Under the pieces are notes generated by a model. The model did no database searches. It was not told the DNA's origin and was given only the letters and a program-made list of their open reading frames with translations. Positions 1 through 8,875 of a stretch of 64,000 nucleotides of DNA are shown here, piece by piece. Source of the stretch: UBA6136 sp964386975 (GTDB lineage: Bacteria; Pseudomonadota; Gammaproteobacteria; Methylococcales; Methylococcaceae); contig CAYLUS010000006.1 of assembly GCA_964386975.1 (NCBI GenBank), forward strand, positions 9,999 through 73,998, read 5' to 3'. Numbering within the stretch: position 1 is the first letter of the stretch; each line of letters begins with the position of its first letter. The position numbers and the translations under genes are program-made.

Positions 1-23
1 CGCTCCGGCATGATCACTCAGAT

Positions 24-2432
24 TTACGGCATTTTCGGGCATGGTGCCCCACTTTTGAGCCAGTGGGCAAAAACCCGGACGAAGGCCTCATGCGAAATGG
101 GCGGGCGCGTCCTTGGAAGCCCTCGCGCATCAATGCCGGGATTCCACGCCCAGCTGACCAGCGGCTCCTGAATGACGTGTTGCAACAGGCCCTTGAAATC
201 AAGCCCCCCATTCAAGGCGGGATCCTTGATCATGGTGCACAGCAGGTGGCCAGGCATGGGCTGCCCCGGCGCGCTCTCCCATGCCATGCTGGTAGGTGCC
301 AGCTGCCAAATTGGAGACCCGTTCTTCTGAGCCCCGGGCGCTCCCGTGACTGGGTTATTTTCAAGACCGTGGCAGGTGCCGCAACGGCCATTGCCGAGTC
401 CCTGGTTGTCGGTTCCGCGACTGACCCCATAATAGTGCGGCCTGCGGTCATCCGACTGCCTAGGAAAATCCTGAGTAGACGGATTTTGCGGCGAAGAGTA
501 GGTGTGGCAATTGAGGCACCTCGGACTGGTCATCACCGCATAGATCTTGCGCCAGTCGGCAGCGCCAGCCGAGGCGGCTTTGCCAGGGGCAGAACAATCT
601 ACCCCGCCAGGCTGACCGCACTTGAAGATCTGGGTTTTCAGATACTGGGCGATCAAGGCGACCTCCCCGCCCTTGAGGAGCCCCGGATAAAGCCGTGGCA
701 TCGGCGGCGTGACGTAGGCCAGAAATTTCTTGAGTCGGTGCGGATCCGCGAGTGACCCGTGCCGCATCAGCGAGGGATAAAGACCGCCGCCACCGGTTTT
801 ACCGTGACAATTTCCACAGACGGTGAGGTACAGCGCCTCTCCCATCTGAACTTGCTCGCCCTCAGGCAGCAGTCGTGAAAACGTCCGCTTGAGAGGCACC
901 CGGGGACTGCCAAGGGCCATGATGGTCACATTCAGGGGACCGGCAATACCGGCGGTGGTGATCGAACTGCCACCGACAGTCGCCGCCAGCAAGGTCTCTT
1001 TTCGAGTTGTGTAGGCGATCAGCCCGTTATTCATGGCACCGCCCAGCGCCAGCCGCTTGAGAACGTTGCCGGTCTTGGCCTCGATACCCAGGAAGTTGCC
1101 TCTGACATCAGCAGCCATCAACAGCCCTGAGGAGGTCGTTACCAGTCCTGCGATGATGGGGGCGGGTTCCCGGAGCTGCCAGCGGATCTTGCCGCTGGAT
1201 TCATCGAGTGCGGTCAGAACGCCTTGAGGTTGGGTGCTGTAGTCCGGTGTGGTGGAGCCCCCTGCGTAATCGGTGGCACTGCTGGGCGGCGTCGACTTGA
1301 AGTAGCGGCACCAATCAGCCATGCCAACGAACAGCAGGCGCTGACCCGGCAAACGGGCCACACCGTTATATTGCGCCCCAGCACCAGGACACACCCGCAG
1401 CCAGTCGCTGGTTAGCGGAACGTTTTCATTAAAGAGCGTGGTTCCGGGGGTCGCAAATACCGGCTGCGACGTATCCCGCTCGACACCATAGACGACGCCA
1501 CTTTTGCCCGTAACGGCAAACAGTGATCGCCCGCTCTGGCTTGCAAAAAGAGTCGGTGTGGCCGAGAGATCCCAGTCATGCGCATCGCCGGGTAGGGCCT
1601 GATAGGCCGATTTCAATTTGCCGGTTCTGGCGTCAAGGCCGATGACCGAATTACTATGGAGATTCGGGCCGGGCCGTGCTTCGGGGTAAAAGATGGGGAC
1701 CGGATTAGAGACCGGCGCATAGAGGGTCCCTGAATCGGTATCCAGTGCAAAGCTGGTCCAAAAGCCACCGCCCAACTCGTTGCCCATGTCGATGGAATTA
1801 AAGGTCCAGAGGGTTTTACCGCTGAGCGCCTCAAGTGCCAGCACACGCCCCTTGATCCCCGCGTCGCTGGTGGCGATACCGAGATAGACCTTGCCCTCCC
1901 AGGCAATCGGGGCCGCAACGACGGATTCATTGGCGGCCGGGTTTGCCACCTGTTGCGACCAGAGGGTTCGCCCTGTTGCCGCATCGAGCGCCAGCAACTG
2001 GCCATCATTGGTGCCGCGGAACAGCACACCGCCCAGATAGGCGGCACCGCGGGTCGCGAAATGACTGGCCAGCGGCTGGCGAAAGTGAACAGGCGCCCGC
2101 CAGATCGGCCTGCAGTCCGAAGCCCCGATGGCATAGGTGGCCCTAAGCGTCGTGACATAGAGGGTGTGATCGATTTTAAGGATGCCACTGCCGAACCAGG
2201 CCGGTTCATTCAACTCGACCTTGCAACGGATCCCAAGAGTTCGGATGTTACTGCTCGTGATCTGGTCAGAAACCAGGTGGCGTTCGGCGGAGTAACCTTG
2301 ATTGACCGTCGTCCACTCCGAATCCGAAGCTGCTTGGGCGTTACTCACAGCCAGCATGCAGCCGATCAGCCAGAAAAGACCCAGCCCGAGGACCCGACCA
2401 CTGCCCTTAGAAGCCCAACGATCGCATACCAT
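24..2432 (-). CDS. PQQ-type quinoprotein dehydrogenase with three haem c sites
   Basis: 802 aa, apparently a periplasmic quinohaemoprotein. An N-terminal signal peptide (hydrophobic stretch about 15-31, ending AQAA) precedes a beta-propeller with PQQ-type repeats such as ALDAATGRTLW (about 45-520). Residues 286-288 (Asp-Trp-Asp) resemble the catalytic Asp segment of methanol/alcohol dehydrogenases of the PQQ family. The C-terminal part carries three CxxCH haem motifs: CGNCH at 539, CLNCH at 639 and CGTCH at 684. Such enzymes oxidise alcohols or sugars and pass electrons through their own cytochrome c domain. The substrate cannot be read from sequence, and PQQ binding is inferred. The vicinal Cys pair typical of methanol dehydrogenase was not seen. 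The gene starts 6 nt after the acyltransferase stop, so it looks co-transcribed with the glycan cluster. Confidence 0.8.
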   Translation of the reverse strand: MVCDRWASKGSGRVLGLGLFWLIGCMLAVSNAQAASDSEWTTVNQGYSAERHLVSDQITSSNIRTLGIRCKVELNEPAWFGSGILKIDHTLYVTTLRATYAIGASDCRPIWRAPVHFRQPLASHFATRGAAYLGGVLFRGTNDGQLLALDAATGRTLWSQQVANPAANESVVAAPIAWEGKVYLGIATSDAGIKGRVLALEALSGKTLWTFNSIDMGNELGGGFWTSFALDTDSGTLYAPVSNPVPIFYPEARPGPNLHSNSVIGLDARTGKLKSAYQALPGDAHDWDLSATPTLFASQSGRSLFAVTGKSGVVYGVERDTSQPVFATPGTTLFNENVPLTSDWLRVCPGAGAQYNGVARLPGQRLLFVGMADWCRYFKSTPPSSATDYAGGSTTPDYSTQPQGVLTALDESSGKIRWQLREPAPIIAGLVTTSSGLLMAADVRGNFLGIEAKTGNVLKRLALGGAMNNGLIAYTTRKETLLAATVGGSSITTAGIAGPLNVTIMALGSPRVPLKRTFSRLLPEGEQVQMGEALYLTVCGNCHGKTGGGGLYPSLMRHGSLADPHRLKKFLAYVTPPMPRLYPGLLKGGEVALIAQYLKTQIFKCGQPGGVDCSAPGKAASAGAADWRKIYAVMTSPRCLNCHTYSSPQNPSTQDFPRQSDDRRPHYYGVSRGTDNQGLGNGRCGTCHGLENNPVTGAPGAQKNGSPIWQLAPTSMAWESAPGQPMPGHLLCTMIKDPALNGGLDFKGLLQHVIQEPLVSWAWNPGIDARGLPRTRPPISHEAFVRVFAHWLKSGAPCPKMP

Positions 2433-2438
2433 CGGCAG

Positions 2439-3521
2439 CTATCTCCCTTTCAGCCCTAAGGCCGGTGACTCAACCAGATGCCAGGACATCATGGCAAAAG
2501 CCAGGGTCACGGGCAAGGCGATCGAGGTAAGCGTCAGGGGATCGCGCACGGCCAGAAGCTGAACCAGCGCCTGCTGAATGGGAAATGCGTAGATGTAGAC
2601 CCCATAGGAGTAATCGCCCAGCTGATTGAAGCGCCGGATCCAGCCCCCCGGCAGATAGGCAAGGCACAGAATCAGGTAAGGCAAGAGCAGCACATAAGTC
2701 ACCATGAATCCGGATTTTTGGAACGCACTCAGGCAGAGCACCCCAAACGCCAGTCCGAACCCGACCCAAGACACGCGAATCTGATCTTTCAGCACGAATG
2801 CCGAGGCACCCAGCGCAAACATCATCGAGAGCCGGATAAAGGGCGATACCTTGAGAGGAAAAAACAATCCAGCGATGACGAAGACCAGTGTTCCGAGAGC
2901 ATAGCCAACCACGGTCCAACTCAGGACCTTGAGCCGAAAGGATCCGAATGCCCGACTGAGGATCCACAAGGCCAGCAACCAGGCATAAAGACGGACCTCA
3001 TAGGGAAGCGTCCATAAGGAGCCATTGACACTGTCAGGAAAGGGATTATCCGCAAACAGGCCTGGCAACTTGAACCGCACACCCCCGATCAGGGTTCCGC
3101 AATGGGAGAGATAGCCAAAAACCTCGGGCGATCGCCAGAAATCGGCCATAGGAAGGCGCGAGACCATACCCCCCAGAAGGCCGACCGAGATAAGCAGCAT
3201 GACCCACAATCCAGGATAGATGCGTAACAGACGGGCCTTGAGAAACGCCCATCCCGATTGCCGGTAATAAAGGCTTGCGCAAACCAGCAGCCCGCTGATG
3301 AAGAAGAACGTATCCACCGCAAAGCCGCCCAGGTTCTGGCCCAACAGGGCCACCAATGGCTCCCTGGCACCTGGCCCCTGGGTCAGCGGGTATGAGTGGC
3401 CACAAAGGACGGCGACGGCTGCCATCAGACGGATCAGATTGAAATTGTTATCCCGCCCCCGCATCAGAGAGGCCAGCGAAACCGCCGGTTGCGGATGCCC
3501 CAGGGTGCCGCTGCCGCTCAT
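2439..3521 (-). CDS. Acyltransferase family 3 membrane protein
   Basis: 360 aa. The N-terminus around residues 25-50 (FNLIRLMAAVAVLCGHSYPL) is the typical first helix and His-bearing motif of acyltransferase-3 (OafA/NodX-like) proteins. About ten hydrophobic helices follow. These inner-membrane enzymes put acetyl or other acyl groups on surface sugars. The start ATG overlaps the stop of the upstream GINT1-like gene by 4 nt (ATGA), which supports translational coupling in the glycan cluster. The acyl donor and the sugar acceptor are unknown. Confidence 0.85.
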   Translation of the reverse strand: MSGSGTLGHPQPAVSLASLMRGRDNNFNLIRLMAAVAVLCGHSYPLTQGPGAREPLVALLGQNLGGFAVDTFFFISGLLVCASLYYRQSGWAFLKARLLRIYPGLWVMLLISVGLLGGMVSRLPMADFWRSPEVFGYLSHCGTLIGGVRFKLPGLFADNPFPDSVNGSLWTLPYEVRLYAWLLALWILSRAFGSFRLKVLSWTVVGYALGTLVFVIAGLFFPLKVSPFIRLSMMFALGASAFVLKDQIRVSWVGFGLAFGVLCLSAFQKSGFMVTYVLLLPYLILCLAYLPGGWIRRFNQLGDYSYGVYIYAFPIQQALVQLLAVRDPLTLTSIALPVTLAFAMMSWHLVESPALGLKGR

Positions 3522-4429
3522 GGGCCGGATGTGACCGGATCCGGTTCAGGACGCTTTCGCTGGGCATCCATGACCATCAAGCCTTCGCGCCAGTCCAGAT
3601 GATGCATGCCGCGCCAGCCGCCGGCTGCCTCACCGCTGCGGTGCCAGATCCGCCTCTCCTGGTAATGCGAGGGAGACAAGGTCTCTATCCGAAGAAGATT
3701 CAGACCCCCGCCATAATACTGGCTGCAATCCTGGGAGGGCCGCAGCAGACTACCATCGACGGCCTGTTGAACGCCCCCGGCAGAGCGCCCCCGGGCGTAA
3801 TCTCGGACAATCGGGTTTTCGGCATGCGGGCGCCACTCCCCCTTGAGCGGATGGTCGGTATAGAAGGCCACCAGTGACTCGTCATAGCGCAGGCCCTTCT
3901 CCTTGAGCGAGGCAAATAACCACCAATGGCCCTCGAAGGGAAACACGGTGACATCGACCATCTTGCGACCTTTGAACAGCGTCCTCTCCACCACCCACCG
4001 ATCAGGAAAGCGCAGGCACCGGTAGAGATCGACCCTGCGTTGCGCCTTCTTCTCCGGGATCATGTAAAGCGCCCCGTCAACCTCGAACAAGAACGGGTAG
4101 GACAAATGCACGCCGCATTCAAGCACCGGTCGGGCCGCCGCCAGTGGGAGGCCCTCCGCGGAGACGGGCATGACACTGATCAAACCCTTGCGCGTCGCAT
4201 AGGGGTAATCTTCAAAAAAAAGGTAGTGCTGGCCGTCGTGGACCCACACAAAAGGATCCGCCCAGAACCGGTCAGGAGGCGGATAAATCGGCCTGAGACT
4301 CGAAGGATCAGGATCGGTCAGCGCCGCCCGCTCGCGTGGACCTGCCAGCAAAAACCATTGCCAAGGCTCTTTCTCAAATGAGCGTCGGCGTTGGCGCTCG
4401 GCAATGGTCTCAAGAACCCGCCTGATCAT
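3518..4429 (-). CDS. GINT1 N-terminal-like putative glycosyltransferase
   Basis: 303 aa, soluble, no signal peptide. The sequence FWADPFVWVHDGQHYLFFED, followed by a second FLFEVDGALYMIPE block, is the beta-propeller-like repeat seen in proteins annotated as the N-terminal domain of glucosamine inositolphosphorylceramide transferase. In bacteria such proteins often sit in polysaccharide or lipid-linked sugar clusters. Its position between a GNAT gene and an acyltransferase fits a role in adding or modifying a surface glycan residue, but the reaction is inferred. The family call rests on the repeated aromatic/Asp motifs only. Confidence 0.6.
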   Translation of the reverse strand: MIRRVLETIAERQRRRSFEKEPWQWFLLAGPRERAALTDPDPSSLRPIYPPPDRFWADPFVWVHDGQHYLFFEDYPYATRKGLISVMPVSAEGLPLAAARPVLECGVHLSYPFLFEVDGALYMIPEKKAQRRVDLYRCLRFPDRWVVERTLFKGRKMVDVTVFPFEGHWWLFASLKEKGLRYDESLVAFYTDHPLKGEWRPHAENPIVRDYARGRSAGGVQQAVDGSLLRPSQDCSQYYGGGLNLLRIETLSPSHYQERRIWHRSGEAAGGWRGMHHLDWREGLMVMDAQRKRPEPDPVTSGP

Positions 4430-4444
4430 GACGATGAGCCCTCC

Positions 4445-5509
4445 CTAACCGCCATCGCCATCGCCCCGCGTGACATACAGGCGATCCATGTGCACGCCCC
4501 TCAGATGCACCGTCTGCCGATCGCCTTCCGCAGGGCGCCGAGCAAAACCCAGGCGCGCCAGCACATCGGCAACCGCATCCGAGCCGGTATAACACTCAAG
4601 CTTATGGACACCTTGAGCCCGCATCTCGCGCATGGCTCCTGACAGGAGATCCTGAAGGATCGATGCTGCATCATCCCGGGCAAGAAGGTCCAAAATGGAC
4701 GCGCGGCGTTGACGATGCCGCTCAAACGACGACCAGATGATATAGCCCAAAAGACCGGTGTCATCCTCAATCAGTCGAACCTCAATGGCTGTGTCCGGTA
4801 CCGCACGATACCGCCAGTTCAACACCGCACCATCGCGGCGGGTGATGGCAGTGTGTGTCAGTCGTGCATTTTCCCAAAGCCGGTCAAAGCGCTCATCGAA
4901 CGGGCCTTCCAGAGGAACCAGCGGCCTTTTCGGATGCGGCAGCCTTGGAAGAAACAGGTCAATAAGACCGCCGAGAAGCCATGCGGGTCCGCGCCCCACG
5001 TAGACGCCGAGCGGTTGTCTGAAGGTTAAAATCCGCGCCCAGCTCGCTGTCCCCCCAACCATCGGAAAATTAATCTTGCGGCACACTGCCGCCATGGCGG
5101 TGGTGAGGTGTTTGCCCATCTGCACGGGGCCTGAGGCCGGATCATCCAGCATGGCCAGGGCCAGCCCGTTGCGAAGATCAAGACCCAGATCCGTACCGTT
5201 TCGCCTTTGCCATCGAATGGCTTGTCGCATCTGCCCAAAATCCACCAGCGCATCGGTGAACCAGCGCCCCTCGCTGGCCTCGCCCTTGACGGTGAGACCG
5301 GCCGGAATGGTGCTCATGCTCGCCAGGATCTGTCCCTCCCAGGTGACCACAACGCCCTGAAATCCGGGCGATTTCAGGCGGGGGTCCTGGAACCACTGCC
5401 AGTCCCAGCGACGCGCGGCCCGATCCGCGGCCTCATCGCCATGGACTTTTCGAATCAGCGCCAGTACCGCGGACTTGTCGGCCTCAACGCCCGGCCGGAT
5501 CTCAAGCAT
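4445..5509 (-). CDS. GNAT-family N-acyltransferase
   Basis: 354 aa from the chosen start. A first half (IRPGVEADKSAVLALI..., then a strand block with EGQILASMSTIPAGL) and a second half with LLGYIIWSS and LECYTGSDAVADVLARLGF together look like a double GNAT fold. An in-frame ATG 60 nt further upstream (5569) exists, but the family-like core begins at MLEIRPG. ATG 5509 overlaps the preceding GT2 stop by 8 nt and has a GA-rich stretch upstream. In this glycan cluster it may acylate an amino sugar. The substrate is unknown. Confidence 0.65.
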   Translation of the reverse strand: MLEIRPGVEADKSAVLALIRKVHGDEAADRAARRWDWQWFQDPRLKSPGFQGVVVTWEGQILASMSTIPAGLTVKGEASEGRWFTDALVDFGQMRQAIRWQRRNGTDLGLDLRNGLALAMLDDPASGPVQMGKHLTTAMAAVCRKINFPMVGGTASWARILTFRQPLGVYVGRGPAWLLGGLIDLFLPRLPHPKRPLVPLEGPFDERFDRLWENARLTHTAITRRDGAVLNWRYRAVPDTAIEVRLIEDDTGLLGYIIWSSFERHRQRRASILDLLARDDAASILQDLLSGAMREMRAQGVHKLECYTGSDAVADVLARLGFARRPAEGDRQTVHLRGVHMDRLYVTRGDGDGG

Positions 5510-6500
5510 CGTCCGCACCCTCTGCCCGAGCCTCCAACGCCTTAAGCCGCTCGGCATTCTGGGCCGCAATCAAGGCGAGTACCTGGTCAAATGACATCAC
5601 TTCGCTCGCATTGATGGCAGCTCGCAAGTGATGCACCGCCTGAAGATGCGCCAGCGCCCCAAAGACGGCCTTGAGGTAGCCAAGATCGCCAATCAGGGTT
5701 CTCAGCAGCACGCGGATAAACACGCGAATGGGCATCATCAGCAAGAGCGTCCGTGCCGGAAAATGAACCCACTCGGCCATCAATTTGTTGCGCTGCAGCG
5801 CCTGTTTGACGGTACGGCGTTTGATGTGGTCGTGAATCGAGCCTTTTTCCTGATGCAGTACCACGCTCTGGGGTTCTGTCCAGGTTTCAAGGCCCTGACG
5901 CCAGGCCCTGAGCCCAAGGTCGAAGTCCTCCCAGTAAAACGGTTTGTAAAGCGGGTGAAATCCGCCCAATTCCAGAAAGACCGAGCGCCGAAAGGCCATT
6001 GAACCACCCGATGCATAAAGGCACAGCCAGCCCTCGGCGCCAAGATCTGGGGTCTTCAGGCGCTTTAAGCCACCCTGGCGAAAGCGGAATCGGGACAGGC
6101 AGTAGGGATGAATGACACCCGCCTCGACCTGAATCGCCGATTGCACCGAAAAGACCTTGGGGTCCTCAAGCCGCCGGATCAGGGGCCAGATGAAATCGGC
6201 TTCAGGCCGAACATCAGAATTGAGGAGCACCACATGCTCGAAACGGGCTGCCTTGACACCGGTCAGGCATGCCTCCGAGAAACCCAGGTTGTGAGGATGG
6301 ACGCTCACCCGAACGGAAGGGAAGCGCGTTTGCAACACATTAAGGCTGTCATCGGATGAACCATCATCCACGACCACAAGCTCGGTCGATCCGGGATAGG
6401 CGTTCAAGGCCTCGATCACGCAGGGGAGATTGTCCCTGAGCAGCCGGCTGCCGTTGTAGTTCGGAATCACCAGGGAGACCGGTTTCAGATCGTCTTGCAT
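5502..6500 (-). CDS. Glycosyltransferase family 2
   Basis: 332 aa. The N-terminus SLVIPNYNGSRLLRDNLP and VVVDDGSSDDS are the nucleotide-binding start of GT-A family 2 enzymes. LLNSDVRPEAD (about residue 95) supplies the DxD-like metal motif. WEDFDLGLRAWRQG (around 195) matches the ED box of rhamnosyl/WcaA-like transferases. No membrane segment is strong enough to make it a processive synthase, although a hydrophobic stretch near 250-270 may anchor it. It lies between the O-antigen ligase-like gene (9 nt gap) and the GNAT gene. Confidence 0.85.
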   Translation of the reverse strand: MQDDLKPVSLVIPNYNGSRLLRDNLPCVIEALNAYPGSTELVVVDDGSSDDSLNVLQTRFPSVRVSVHPHNLGFSEACLTGVKAARFEHVVLLNSDVRPEADFIWPLIRRLEDPKVFSVQSAIQVEAGVIHPYCLSRFRFRQGGLKRLKTPDLGAEGWLCLYASGGSMAFRRSVFLELGGFHPLYKPFYWEDFDLGLRAWRQGLETWTEPQSVVLHQEKGSIHDHIKRRTVKQALQRNKLMAEWVHFPARTLLLMMPIRVFIRVLLRTLIGDLGYLKAVFGALAHLQAVHHLRAAINASEVMSFDQVLALIAAQNAERLKALEARAEGADDA

Positions 6501-6509
6501 CGGGTTCCC

Positions 6510-7727
6510 CTAGGCTGGATCAGCCCCAGTCCTTGGCTGATGAAAAAGCACCAGACCACTGCCCACCACCCAGGCCATGGGCAGCAGATAGTCCCGAGAC
6601 CACAACGGCAGGGTCAGAAAGGCAAACAGAAAGTGGCCGGTGGCGGTAGCCAGCAGCACGATACTCAGGGCACGAAGCGGCCCTGTCCGCGCCCTTGCAC
6701 TGCGGACAATGGCGGTAAAAAAAAGACCGACCCCGAGCAGCAGGACCAGAAGCCCGAGGATGCCATGGCTGTAAAGCACCTCAAGCACAAAGTTATGGGG
6801 CGCGAGCCAAGGCTTGATTTTCAATGTTAGCGTCAGCAATTGAAAATCATGAAAAAACTGTCCAAATCCATGCCCCAGCAGCCAGGCCATGGCGGAATTG
6901 TCCATCAAGAGCTGCCAGGTGCCCCGCCAGATCTCGATCCGCTCATCACGCCCAAGGTGTCCGAGCAGTTCATTGCTGAGGTAGCCGAAATGGCCGATAT
7001 CCAGAACATACAAAAGTCCGATCAGGGCGAAAAGCAGGGCCAGTATCCCGAGGGCCTTGCCTTTACCCATCCAGGGCAGCGTGACCAAAACCGCCGCGAT
7101 GAGCGCCAAAAAGGCCGGACGCGAGCGGGTCTCAAACAAAAGCCAGGCCTCGGCCATGAGTAGCGCACCACTCAGGGCGCGGATACGAAGGCTCGATTTC
7201 AGGGCCAGATAGACGAGCAGCGGCGCAGTCAAAAGGATATATCCGGCAAGGTAGTGCACGTTTGGGAAGAACCCGGACTTGCCGTATTTGGGCCATACCG
7301 GCCAATGGCTCCAGTACAGATCAAAGATCAGGTGGAAGGTGACAAATCCGGCCAGCACTGGCCCGATGGCCCGTTCCCATCGATGCCAGGGGCCCTCGCC
7401 TCTCAAGCCCACCTGGACGATCTGGGTGGTGATCAGCGCGCACCAGATCAGCGGAAAGAGATCGGGAACGTAAAGCGGCTGTGCCCCGAGTGCGCCGACC
7501 GACAGAAAATAAATACATGCCCCCACGCAGCCGGCCAGCCCGGGCGTCATCGCCAGTCGTGGCCGCTGACGGATTATCTGCACGCAGAGCCCAAGGCCCA
7601 GTATCCAAAGCCCGATCCGGTAGGTGCCTCTGGAGGCGAGGAGCGAGAGCAGCAGCACACCCAAGCCCAGGATGCCGACCTTCACCTCGAGCCTTCGACC
7701 CCCACTGTCCGCCGTTTGCCGATTCAC
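6510..7727 (-). CDS. O-antigen ligase / polymerase-like membrane protein
   Basis: 405 aa with roughly ten transmembrane helices. Near residues 275-330 a loop reads WLLGHGFGQF, later LAPHNFVLEVLYSHGILG. The G-x-G and HN(x)FLE pattern is characteristic of the Wzy_C / O-antigen ligase family, which transfers or polymerises lipid-linked glycans on the periplasmic face. Ligase and polymerase cannot be told apart from sequence. The start ATG overlaps the upstream GT4 stop by 4 nt. Confidence 0.8.
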   Translation of the reverse strand: MNRQTADSGGRRLEVKVGILGLGVLLLSLLASRGTYRIGLWILGLGLCVQIIRQRPRLAMTPGLAGCVGACIYFLSVGALGAQPLYVPDLFPLIWCALITTQIVQVGLRGEGPWHRWERAIGPVLAGFVTFHLIFDLYWSHWPVWPKYGKSGFFPNVHYLAGYILLTAPLLVYLALKSSLRIRALSGALLMAEAWLLFETRSRPAFLALIAAVLVTLPWMGKGKALGILALLFALIGLLYVLDIGHFGYLSNELLGHLGRDERIEIWRGTWQLLMDNSAMAWLLGHGFGQFFHDFQLLTLTLKIKPWLAPHNFVLEVLYSHGILGLLVLLLGVGLFFTAIVRSARARTGPLRALSIVLLATATGHFLFAFLTLPLWSRDYLLPMAWVVGSGLVLFHQPRTGADPA

Positions 7728-8875
7728 GGGCGTTGCCAGTGATGGCCCGGAAACAGCGCCCGGAGATAATGGTAGGCGCTGGTTTCAATTCTGAAATCCG
7801 TTACCGCCTCCAGAAGCTGGGTCGGCGGCAGCGGCTGATCCAGCGTCCTCAGCATCGCCTCGGCCAGCGCCGCATCATCACCGACCGGAACCAGAGGGCC
7901 GTAGCGGCCGTCCACCAGCGTCTCCCGGGGCCCATAGGGACAATCGGTGGATACACACGGCACACCGAAAGCGAGCGCTTCAACCAGCACGTTGCCAGAC
8001 CCCTCCCAGGCGGAGGTCATGGCAAACAGGGCCGCTCTGGACATGAAGGCAAACGGGTTGGCCTGAAACCCCACCAAATCGACTTCCTCCTTAAGATGCA
8101 GGGTCTCGATCAGTGATTTGAGTGATGCCTCCAGAGGCCCCTCCCCCAGTACCAGAAGGCGTGCGGGCCTTTGCTCCCGCAGCCGTCGAAACGCCCGGAT
8201 AAGGGTCGGGAAATCTTTCTCGGGCGTCAGTCGGCCCGCTGCCACGATCACCGGCACCGTCGCCGAGTCCGCTAGCCAGGGATGCGGACAGGGTGCCCGT
8301 CCCTGTGCATCCATCTCGGGGGTGATGACCGGATTTTTTATGGCAATGACCCGATCTTCCGGCATCCCGGTTAATTCAAGGGTGTCCTTGCGAACGCCTT
8401 CGGACACGCCGATGATCAGATCCAGACGCGGGAAAAGCAGGCGCATCGGCAGTGTTCTTGGCCAACGCGCATACCAGGGCTGGTTGGCCAGGTAGCCCTG
8501 CATGTTCATGTGCAGTTGTCCGACCAGTCGCGTTGCCGTACCTGACCATGCATGCGCCAGAATGGACGCACGGACGGCCCGATCCTTGGCGACCATGAGG
8601 ACATCCGGGTTTTCCTTCCGAAGGTAGTGCACAAGTTCTGGAATCGCGAGTTGCGAGTGGCGGGTCTTGAAGGGAACCACCCGGACGTTCGGCCAGTCCA
8701 CCTGTGGCGCCTGACCACGCCGGGCCACGACGGTCAGAAGGTCGACGTGGACCGGAAACCGCGCCAGGCCCTGAAGCAGATTCAGGGTCACCCGTTCGAC
8801 GCCCCCGGTGCCCGAGAAAGACACGAAAAGGGCGAGCCGGGGCCAGTTGGACGCGGACGTGGGCGCTGTAGTCAT
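7724..8875 (-). CDS. Glycosyltransferase family 4
   Basis: 383 aa, GT-B fold. The N-terminal SGTGGVERVTLNLLQGLA is the acceptor-side glycine loop. VIVAAGRLTPEKDFPTLIRAF, LVLGEGPL and a C-terminal E-x7-E-like element (SAWEGSGNVLVEALAFGVPCV) form the nucleotide-sugar domain of GT4 enzymes. The donor sugar is not predictable. It overlaps the SDR gene upstream by 1 nt (TGATG) and the ligase-like gene downstream by 4 nt, so all three are probably translated from one message. Confidence 0.88.
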   Translation of the reverse strand: MTTAPTSASNWPRLALFVSFSGTGGVERVTLNLLQGLARFPVHVDLLTVVARRGQAPQVDWPNVRVVPFKTRHSQLAIPELVHYLRKENPDVLMVAKDRAVRASILAHAWSGTATRLVGQLHMNMQGYLANQPWYARWPRTLPMRLLFPRLDLIIGVSEGVRKDTLELTGMPEDRVIAIKNPVITPEMDAQGRAPCPHPWLADSATVPVIVAAGRLTPEKDFPTLIRAFRRLREQRPARLLVLGEGPLEASLKSLIETLHLKEEVDLVGFQANPFAFMSRAALFAMTSAWEGSGNVLVEALAFGVPCVSTDCPYGPRETLVDGRYGPLVPVGDDAALAEAMLRTLDQPLPPTQLLEAVTDFRIETSAYHYLRALFPGHHWQRP

